The translations under genes and the position numbers were made by a program. The notes beneath the pieces were generated by a model. That model had not been told where the DNA came from. It did not search any database and worked only from the letters and a program-made list of their open reading frames with translations. Shown here piece after piece: positions 1 to 5,885 of a stretch of 10,445 nt of DNA; positions within the stretch are counted from its first letter, which is position 1; each line of letters starts with the position of its first letter. This DNA comes from JANLSE01 sp038214135 (GTDB lineage Bacteria > Chloroflexota > Chloroflexia > Chloroflexales > Roseiflexaceae). The stretch is from the NCBI GenBank assembly GCA_038214135.1, contig JBBQSD010000177.1:1-10445 (forward strand), given 5' to 3'.

Positions 1-1
1 T

Positions 2-187
2 GCGCTGCCACGCGATAAGCTGCCCGAGCGCCCGCCAACCGATCCACACGATGTGCAGGTTGGCCTCAGTAATGAGCAAGCAATTGAGATTATTGGTGGT
101 GTGACGGCACAGGATTGCGTTTTTGTGGAGGGCATTGATGCACGAATAAGCCTGCTCTCTGGCCCACCACCAGGAGTACGGCGGTGA
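2..187 (+). CDS. HlyD/MacA-type efflux adaptor, C-terminal end (partial)
   Basis: This is the last 61 codons of a gene that begins upstream of the window; the frame is open from base 2 to a TGA at 185-187. The peptide has the typical closing segment of periplasmic or extracytoplasmic adaptor (membrane-fusion) proteins: a strand reading VQVGLSNEQAIEIIGG, followed by an acidic and hydrophobic stretch ending VFVEGI, matching the pattern 'V-x-V-G-L … x-E-I-x-x-G-L … G-D-x-V'. Such adaptors link an ABC exporter to the outside of the cell. The next gene, an ABC permease of the MacB type, starts 4 bp after this stop, so the two are almost certainly co-transcribed and translationally coupled. With only the tail visible, the family call rests on this segment plus the neighbour. 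The substrate is unknown. Confidence 0.72.
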   Translation, partial: ALPRDKLPERPPTDPHDVQVGLSNEQAIEIIGGVTAQDCVFVEGIDARISLLSGPPPGVRR

Positions 188-191
188 CACA

Positions 192-1436
192 ATGAGTATT
201 CTCGAATCGATCCGGGTTGCCTTTACCAGCCTGCGCTCCAATCTGCTGCGGGCGATTCTAACAATGCTTGGAATCATTATTGGCGTTGGTGCCGTCATTA
301 CCCTGCTTGCATTGGGCGGTGCGATCCAGAACCTCGTCACCAAAGAATTGCAGGGGCTTGGCTCGAATCTCGTGTTTGTGTTTGCTGGAACGAACGATCC
401 CGAACTCAACCGGCGTGTGCCACCACGGCTGACCAATGATGATATTGCAGCGCTGGCCGACCCACTCAATGTTCCGGCTGCAGCAGCGGTATGTGCCCAA
501 CTCAGCCGTAATGGGCTGATCCTGTATGGTGGTGGAAGTTTCGATGGGCGTGTCTCGGGTGTCACCGCCAATTTCCCACAGGTTCGCAATGCCAAAGTAT
601 CCGATGGTGTCTTTTTTGATCAAGCGAGTGTCGATGGGCGCTCGCGGGTTGCGGTGCTTGGTTCAGAAGTGCGTCGTTCGCTGTTTCGGGATGAAGATCC
701 AATCGGGCGGCGCATTCGGATCAACGATATTAGTTTTGAGGTGATCGGCGTGATGGCCTCACGCGGCGGCAGCTTTGGCCCAAACGATGATTCGGTCGTG
801 TTTGTGCCGATCACCACTGCCCAACGGCGGCTGTTTCCGCCTGCGCCTGGCATTGTCAACAAGATCGATGCGAGCGTGATCTATATTCAATCTGTTGATG
901 AGCGCAGCGTCGATACGCTGATTGATCAGATCACAACGGTCTTGCGCCAGCGCAATAATCTGACATACCAGGACAATAATTTTACGATTGTCACCCAGGA
1001 AGATCTTGTGGCCTCATTCGGCACAATTACGGGCGCGCTGACGGCCTTTCTGGGGGCGATTGCGGCGATCTCATTGTTGGTTGGTGGCATTGGGATCATG
1101 AATATCATGCTGGTGAGCGTCACCGAGCGAACGCGCGAAATAGGTTTACGCAAAGCGGTTGGCGCACGGCGCAGCGACATACGGACGCAGTTTCTGATTG
1201 AGGCATTGGTGCTGAGCCTGACTGGCGGCGTGTTAGGGATTGCGTTAGGAGCAACGCTGGCTGGGGTTGGCACACTGGTATTGCAGAATGTCGCAGCCGG
1301 GGCGGTTGCGCGAGTGCAGCTTGATGCGGTGTTACTGGCCACAATTACATCGATTGTGATCGGCATCGTTTTTGGGCTATATCCCGCTATTCAAGCCTCA
1401 CGGCTCAGCCCAATCGATGCCCTGCGCTATGAGTAG
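192..1436 (+). CDS. MacB/FtsX-family ABC transporter permease
   Basis: This 414-residue integral membrane protein is the permease half of a MacB-like (type VII) ABC exporter. It starts with a cytoplasmic amphipathic segment and a first membrane helix (about residues 22-44, with TMLGIIIGVGAVI). A large extracytoplasmic MacB_PCD-like domain follows (about 45-275), then three more helices (about 281-307, 335-363 and 378-402) forming the FtsX domain. The hallmark GGIGIMNIMLVSVTERTREI (299-318) is followed by GLRKAVGARRSDI, the coupling region that contacts the ATPase. Four helices and this length are standard for a stand-alone permease, unlike E. coli MacB, which carries its ATPase on the same chain. 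The adaptor gene ends 4 bp upstream, so start choice is constrained; a weak AGGAG lies about 15 nt before the ATG. The ATPase is not in the window and may lie upstream. The substrate cannot be told from sequence. Confidence 0.93.
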   Translation: MSILESIRVAFTSLRSNLLRAILTMLGIIIGVGAVITLLALGGAIQNLVTKELQGLGSNLVFVFAGTNDPELNRRVPPRLTNDDIAALADPLNVPAAAAVCAQLSRNGLILYGGGSFDGRVSGVTANFPQVRNAKVSDGVFFDQASVDGRSRVAVLGSEVRRSLFRDEDPIGRRIRINDISFEVIGVMASRGGSFGPNDDSVVFVPITTAQRRLFPPAPGIVNKIDASVIYIQSVDERSVDTLIDQITTVLRQRNNLTYQDNNFTIVTQEDLVASFGTITGALTAFLGAIAAISLLVGGIGIMNIMLVSVTERTREIGLRKAVGARRSDIRTQFLIEALVLSLTGGVLGIALGATLAGVGTLVLQNVAAGAVARVQLDAVLLATITSIVIGIVFGLYPAIQASRLSPIDALRYE

Positions 1437-1443
1437 TTCTAGG

Positions 1444-3330
1444 TTAATCGGTCCCAATCGCGGAGAGCAGCACTGTACAGATTGTGCCAGTTTCGGGGTT
1501 GCTTTCGATCTTGATGATGCCCTGGTGCGCGTTAATAATGCCTAGCACTTCCGCGAGGCCCAAGCCACGGCCAGCGAATTTGGTACTGAAGAATGGTTCA
1601 AACACCCGTGTCAGCACATCCGCATCCATGCCGATACCACTATCCTGAATAGTGAGGCTGAGATAGTTACCCGCTGGCAAATTGGGTGCCAGGTAGGTTG
1701 AGGCAATGTATTCACTATCGATCTGACGCATACCAGTGCTGATTTCGATCACACCAGGTCTATCGCCAATCGCCTCATAGGCATTGATGATCAGGTTGCG
1801 CAGCACCCGGCTGAGCTGCACAACATCGGCAATCACGATTGGCAGTTCTGGTGCGAGATGAATACGCAGTGCGATTCCATCCGGTAAATTGATCATCAGG
1901 CTCGCACAGGTTTCCTGAACAAGCAGATTCATATCCAGCGCTTGGGCGCTGAGCCGATCATGGCCAGCATAGGCCAGCATCTGGCGAGTCAGCCCCACAG
2001 CGCGGCGAGCGGCGTTATCAATTGGCAGCAGCAGATCGTGAACTGGTGATTCGGGCGGCAACTCAAGCATGGCGATGCTGACATTGCCAAGCACGACTGC
2101 CAGTAAATTATTGAAATCGTGAGCAATCCCACCGGCCAGAACACCCAGGCTCTCCAGATTCTGGCGCTGCCAACGAACTTCCTGTTCGCGCTTACGGCGC
2201 GTGACATCGCGCAGAATCCCAACCCAATGGGTCGTCTGGCCGCGAACATCGCGCAGTGGTGTCAGGCTCCATTCCGCATAGAATGAGCGTTCATCCATAC
2301 AATAGGCCAACCCCTCACCCTGGAACAACCGCCCCTGAGCCAGCGCCGCACCCAATTCATCGATCATGGGTTGGCCTGTACCAGGGCCATACAACAATTC
2401 CAAGCCATGCCCTATAAGATCCATAATGGTATAGCCTGTGATCCTAGAGAAGCTCTGGTTCACAAAGACGATCTGATGGCCATGTTGGGCATTGGCATCG
2501 AGAATAAAGACTATTTCGTCAATCTGCTGCACCGCGATCTCGATCAACCGTAGGCGCTGCTCAATTGCCCGGCGTTCGCGTAAATCGCGCAGAACCAATA
2601 CCGCGCCCTGCAATTGATCCTGTTCATTGTGGATCAACCCTACCCTGCTATCCACCGGAGTTGCGATACCAGTATCCGAAAGGACCATACGGCTAACGGC
2701 ATATGGCGGCGCAATATCACCAGCCAGCGCCTGGATAATAGGATCTTCGACTGGCGTTCCACTGGCTTCATCGACCAAACGAACAACATCGGTGATTGTT
2801 TTCCCAAGAGCATGCACCAGGCGATAGCCAGTCAGTGTTTCAGCCGCCAGATTCATGAGGGTAATACGCCCATCGGCATCGGTCGTGATGATGCCATCAC
2901 TAATATTCTGTAGTGTTGTTGCAAACCAACGTTCACGAGCCTGGCGTTCGCGTTCGATTGAATGTTTATACAGCGCGAGTTCAATCGCTGTTCGTAACTC
3001 ACCAACTTCAAATGGTTTATGAATATAGCCATATGGCTCGGTGCGGCGAGCGCGCTGGAGTGTTTCAGCATCTGTGTAGGCTGTCAGATAGATCACCGGG
3101 ATTGCGTAGCGAGCACGAATGATTTCCGCCGTTACGACCCCATCGATCGGCCCAGCGATGCGAATATCCATTAACACAAGATCGGGATGGACACTATCAA
3201 TCACCATAATCGCATCGGCACCACTATCGACAACGGCAGGGACGCTATAGCCCAGGCTTTGTAGGCGCATCTCAATATTCGCAGCGACAATCGCTTCGTC
3301 TTCGACAACAAGGATATTGGCAATATTCAT
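1444..3330 (-). CDS. Hybrid histidine kinase, REC-PAS-PAS-HisKA-HATPase
   Basis: This is a cytoplasmic signalling kinase of 628 residues with no membrane segments. Numbering from the ATG at 3330, a receiver domain (about 5-120) has acidic pocket E10/D11, phospho-acceptor D55 (LMDI), T83 and K105 (HKPF). Two PAS domains follow (about 130-255 and 260-378). HisKA (about 392-460) carries the H-box GGIAHDFNNLL with H404, and HATPase_c shows an N-box (RNLIINAYEAIG, N512/N516), a DSGIGM box with D563, FEPFFSTK, and the glycine-rich GRGLGLA. Every residue needed for phosphorylation is present. An in-frame TTG at 3342 would add four residues, but the ATG has GGCGGAG just before it (spacing only 3 nt) and is preferred. 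It lies 15 bp after the stop of the kinase gene at 3346 and is probably its operon partner. A receiver at the N-terminus with no DNA-binding output suggests it takes signal from another kinase. Confidence 0.93.
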   Translation of the reverse strand: MNIANILVVEDEAIVAANIEMRLQSLGYSVPAVVDSGADAIMVIDSVHPDLVLMDIRIAGPIDGVVTAEIIRARYAIPVIYLTAYTDAETLQRARRTEPYGYIHKPFEVGELRTAIELALYKHSIERERQARERWFATTLQNISDGIITTDADGRITLMNLAAETLTGYRLVHALGKTITDVVRLVDEASGTPVEDPIIQALAGDIAPPYAVSRMVLSDTGIATPVDSRVGLIHNEQDQLQGAVLVLRDLRERRAIEQRLRLIEIAVQQIDEIVFILDANAQHGHQIVFVNQSFSRITGYTIMDLIGHGLELLYGPGTGQPMIDELGAALAQGRLFQGEGLAYCMDERSFYAEWSLTPLRDVRGQTTHWVGILRDVTRRKREQEVRWQRQNLESLGVLAGGIAHDFNNLLAVVLGNVSIAMLELPPESPVHDLLLPIDNAARRAVGLTRQMLAYAGHDRLSAQALDMNLLVQETCASLMINLPDGIALRIHLAPELPIVIADVVQLSRVLRNLIINAYEAIGDRPGVIEISTGMRQIDSEYIASTYLAPNLPAGNYLSLTIQDSGIGMDADVLTRVFEPFFSTKFAGRGLGLAEVLGIINAHQGIIKIESNPETGTICTVLLSAIGTD

Positions 3331-3345
3331 GTGCTCCGCCAAATT

Positions 3346-4446
3346 CTAGCCGCTTGCGAAGATTACAGTTGCGACAGTGCCATGCTTGTTCTCTAGCGTC
3401 AGCGACCCATGCAACTGCCGTGTGAGTGTACCAACCAGTTTCAGCCCGAGTACGCCAGAGCTTCGATCAGCTGGTGCAGGTAGCCCAATACCATTATCTG
3501 CGACCGAGAGAACAATGCGGCCATCCTCTGTAGTCGAACAAGCAATACGTATTGTACCAGTTCGGCCATTGGGAAATGCGTGTTTGAACGCATTTGTTAC
3601 TAACTCGTTGATAATCAGCCCACATGGGATCGCGGAATTTGCATCAAGCCAGATCGAATCAATCACAATTTCTAGTGCAACATGGGCCGCTTCCGAGAAG
3701 AATGACTGTTGCAGGTGCTCAACTAGGGTACGCACATAGGCCTCAAAATCAATCTGGGCCATTGTCTCAGAATGGTAGAGCTGATCATGAACAAGTGCTA
3801 TTGCTCGAATACGGCGCTGGGCCTCAATAAATACCGCCTGAGCCTGGGATTCGGGTATTGTCAATGCCTGCAGATCAAGCAGACTGGAGATGATCTGTAG
3901 GTTGTTCTTGACGCGATGATGCACCTCCTGAAGCAGAGCATCCTTCTCGCGCAGTGAATTCTGCAGATCCTGCTCGACTCGTTTCTGGGCAGTAATATCG
4001 AGGATCATGCCATCCCAAACGACAGCTCCATCCGCACCGCGATGTGGCCGAGTGATATTACGAACCCAGATCTCCTGGCCAGGAACGTTCATCACACGCT
4101 GTTCAAGGTCGAATGGCAACAATTGTTTGGCACAACTGCGCAGCGCATTGAAGAAATCCGCCCGATCTTCTGGATGAATCCGATCTAGCCAGTGTTCTTC
4201 TGGCGGGCGGCCAGCAATTGCCAGAGTATTCGGGCTGATATAGGGAAAGTCGATCACACCATCGGCCTGCAGAACAACCCGATAGAGAATACCAGGCAGA
4301 TTGGCAGTGATTGCGGAGAGCTGCAGCTCACGCTGGCGCAACTCATCCGCCATCGTCTGAATGGCCGCATCAGATGGTGGCGAGCCATCAACTGCTTTCG
4401 TTCCTATTGATGCACTTATTGAACTATCGGCGTCTAGATCGCTCAT
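3346..4446 (-). CDS. PAS sensor histidine kinase, HisKA_2 type
   Basis: This is a soluble histidine kinase. Counting from the ATG at 4446 (366 residues), a PAS fold with a C-terminal PAC-like end occupies about 43-155 (IHPEDRADF and WDGMILDIT are typical). The HisKA_2 dimerisation motif EVHHRVKNNLQ follows, with the phospho-acceptor His at 176/177. The HATPase domain has an N-box INELVTNAFKHAF (N280, N285), DNGIGL (D317) and a glycine box GVLGLKLV. The H-x-x-x-N-N pattern marks the HisKA_2 family, whose members often signal to partners not encoded as classic OmpR-type regulators. The start is uncertain: ATGs at 4500, 4464 and 4446 are in frame and none has a good Shine-Dalgarno sequence. A start at 4500 would put a long hairpin repeat inside codons 1-13, so a start at 4464 or 4446, with the hairpin in the leader, is more plausible. 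The hybrid kinase follows 15 bp downstream. Confidence 0.9.
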   Translation of the reverse strand: MSDLDADSSISASIGTKAVDGSPPSDAAIQTMADELRQRELQLSAITANLPGILYRVVLQADGVIDFPYISPNTLAIAGRPPEEHWLDRIHPEDRADFFNALRSCAKQLLPFDLEQRVMNVPGQEIWVRNITRPHRGADGAVVWDGMILDITAQKRVEQDLQNSLREKDALLQEVHHRVKNNLQIISSLLDLQALTIPESQAQAVFIEAQRRIRAIALVHDQLYHSETMAQIDFEAYVRTLVEHLQQSFFSEAAHVALEIVIDSIWLDANSAIPCGLIINELVTNAFKHAFPNGRTGTIRIACSTTEDGRIVLSVADNGIGLPAPADRSSGVLGLKLVGTLTRQLHGSLTLENKHGTVATVIFASG

Positions 4447-4462
4447 GTGTGAACTACTTTGC

Positions 4463-4500
4463 ATGCCGTAGAGACGCAAGATTTTGCGTCTCCACGGCAT
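4463..4500. repeat. Long palindromic hairpin repeat (17-bp arms)
   Basis: Arms 4463-4479 (ATGCCGTAGAGACGCAA) and 4484-4500 are reverse complements around a 4-base loop, with one mismatch (4470/4493). As leftward RNA this mismatch becomes a G-U pair, so the hairpin is fully paired in the kinase transcript. A nearly identical fragment, CTCTACGGC, recurs at 4505-4513, followed by GCGTCT, as if remnants of a second copy lie next to the first. GTAGAGACGC…GCGTCTCTAC palindromes are, from memory, widespread dispersed repeats in Chloroflexota and cyanobacteria, so this is probably a small non-autonomous mobile repeat. No T-run follows, so it is not a standard terminator. Confidence 0.75.
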
Positions 4501-4575
4501 ACATCTCTACGGCGCGGCGGGCGTCTTTACTGCTATCGATCATCATAGTATTGCTGTTCGTATTATGTACATGCA

Positions 4576-4603
4576 TTGCTTTTGTATGGTACTGCCATAT
4601 AGT
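4576..4603 (+). promoter_or_regulatory. Possible sigma-70-like promoter for the M50 protease
   Basis: TTGCTT at 4576-4581 (3 of 6 matches to the -35 consensus) and TATAGT at 4598-4603 (5 of 6 to the -10 consensus) are separated by 16 bp. They point toward the M50 protease. The -35 is poor and the leader would be long, so this is only a candidate. Confidence 0.25.
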
Positions 4604-4747
4604 CCCCTTCGTAAAGAGTGCTAATAGTACCACATACTGATCGAACCACGAGCCATTGGGATGACATCTTGATTGCAGCATTATCTATCCATGGGTTGAT
4701 TGCATGTGCTATGCTATGGCAGGCACTTGGGTACCATTGTGCCACCA

Positions 4748-4757
4748 GGAAAGAGGT
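4748..4757 (+). promoter_or_regulatory. Shine-Dalgarno sequence deciding the TTG start of the M50 protease
   Basis: AGGAAAGAGG lies 6 nt before the TTG at 4764, which is in frame with the protease. The upstream ATG codons at 4704 and 4716 lack a comparable site. This is the main reason for choosing the shorter protein. Confidence 0.6.
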
Positions 4758-4763
4758 TCGCCA

Positions 4764-5885
4764 TTGCCACACCGGCTTCTGACAATTGCACATATTGGGC
4801 AGACGACACTTCAAATCCATTGGACGTGGCCACCTGCTCTCTTGGCACTAGCCGGGCTGCTGAGTTCGCTCTATATTCAGAGCCTTTCGGGCGCTGCTGC
4901 TGGCTTTGCTGGCCTTCTTACTGCGCTGCTGATCTATGGATCGATACTTTTGCACGAGTTAGCCCATGGAGTAGCCGGGTATGCTGTCGGCCTGCCAGTA
5001 CCAACGATCACCCTGTTTGCCTTTGGCGGGCGTACGGAAGTAGAAGAATCGCGTAGTACGCCCATGACAGAACTCCTGATAGCTCTATCGGGGCCGACGA
5101 TAAGCACACTGCTGACTGCAATCTGGTGGATTGCTGGCGCGATGACGGATCCAGGGCCAACTCAAACCTTCGCATTTGTTCTGGCGACGGTCAATGGGGG
5201 GTTATTGGCGCTCAATCTGTTACCCGGCTATCCCCTTGATGGCGGGCGCATTCTGAAGGCGGCGCTGTGGTTTCTGCTCGATGATGAGATCCCAGCAGCT
5301 CGTTCGGCAACGCTGATTGGGCGAGCCTGTGGTTGGGTATTGGTGCTGATTGGTGTGGTGATTGCGCTCGGAACGAACAACCTGGCCTATGGGATGGTCT
5401 TTGGTGGCGCTGGTTACTTCCTCAGCCATACGGCAGTCGATGGCTTTCGGCGGTTGGCACTCCAGCGTGCGCTGCATGGCGTACGAGTTGCCGATATTAT
5501 GCAACAGGTGTTTCGGGCCGTTGGCCCCGATCTACCGCTCGATCAGTTCGTCAGCCGCTTTGTGCTTGGCCAGAGCGATAATGGCTTTCCGGTGCTTCCG
5601 CACCCAGAAGTAGGGCCACCGCAACTCCTGCTTGGCATGATGTCGGTGCGTGATTTGCGCCGCTTCGCACTGAGCCAATGGACATTAACGCGCATCCAGG
5701 AGGCGATGACGCCAGTTGGTCGCATTCGTGTTCTTTCGCCAGAAACAACCGCCGCCGATGCACTCAAGGCATTGGTCGAGAGCGATCAGGATCTGCTGCC
5801 AGTTGTGTTGGGGCAGAATCTGATGGGGGTTGTACGGCGGCGCGATCTGCTGTTCTATGTGCGGCTGCGCGTGGCGAAGATGTGA
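4764..5885 (+). CDS. Site-2-type M50 membrane metalloprotease with two CBS domains
   Basis: This polytopic intramembrane zinc protease belongs to the S2P/SpoIVFB-like branch of peptidase family M50. Numbering from the TTG at 4764 (373 residues), the zinc motif HELAH is at 64-68 (ligands H64, H68; catalytic E65) and the third ligand D159 lies in NLLPGYPLDGGR. About six membrane segments surround these, and two CBS domains fill the C-terminus (about 236-302 and 311-370), which in this subfamily bind adenine nucleotides and gate activity. The in-frame ATG at 4704 would add 20 residues unlike the usual short N-terminus and has no ribosome site. The TTG has AGGAAAGAGG 6 nt upstream and gives a standard beginning, so I prefer it. 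The family cuts anti-sigma factors or other membrane proteins to release regulators; no such substrate is encoded nearby. The TGA stop abuts the stop of the opposing S8 protease gene. Confidence 0.9.
   Translation: MPHRLLTIAHIGQTTLQIHWTWPPALLALAGLLSSLYIQSLSGAAAGFAGLLTALLIYGSILLHELAHGVAGYAVGLPVPTITLFAFGGRTEVEESRSTPMTELLIALSGPTISTLLTAIWWIAGAMTDPGPTQTFAFVLATVNGGLLALNLLPGYPLDGGRILKAALWFLLDDEIPAARSATLIGRACGWVLVLIGVVIALGTNNLAYGMVFGGAGYFLSHTAVDGFRRLALQRALHGVRVADIMQQVFRAVGPDLPLDQFVSRFVLGQSDNGFPVLPHPEVGPPQLLLGMMSVRDLRRFALSQWTLTRIQEAMTPVGRIRVLSPETTAADALKALVESDQDLLPVVLGQNLMGVVRRRDLLFYVRLRVAKM

Larger units (their letters stand above)
4501..4763. other. Intergenic region between kinase operon and M50 protease
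   Basis: These 263 bases separate the divergent kinase operon and the M50 protease and must hold both promoters. For the rightward gene a possible pair is TTGCTT (4576-4581) and TATAGT (4598-4603), 16 bp apart, leaving a leader of about 155 bases. A 7-bp inverted repeat, TGGTACT (4587-4593) and AGTACCA (4626-4632), overlaps the proposed -10 and could be a regulator site, though this is weak. I found no convincing promoter for the leftward operon. The first 26 bases look like remnants of the adjacent hairpin repeat. Small open frames here have no recognisable protein features. Confidence 0.4.

Noticed and set aside
926..1366. Minus-strand frame within the permease gene
   Set aside because: It is antisense to the strongly conserved FtsX domain and has no recognisable features.
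4463..4500. Intrinsic terminator
   Set aside because: There is no T-run after the hairpin on either strand, and it lies at the start and not the end of the kinase operon.
4454..4820. Small minus- and plus-strand frames in the kinase/protease intergenic region
   Set aside because: They have no ribosome sites or conserved features and overlap the hairpin repeat and probable promoters.
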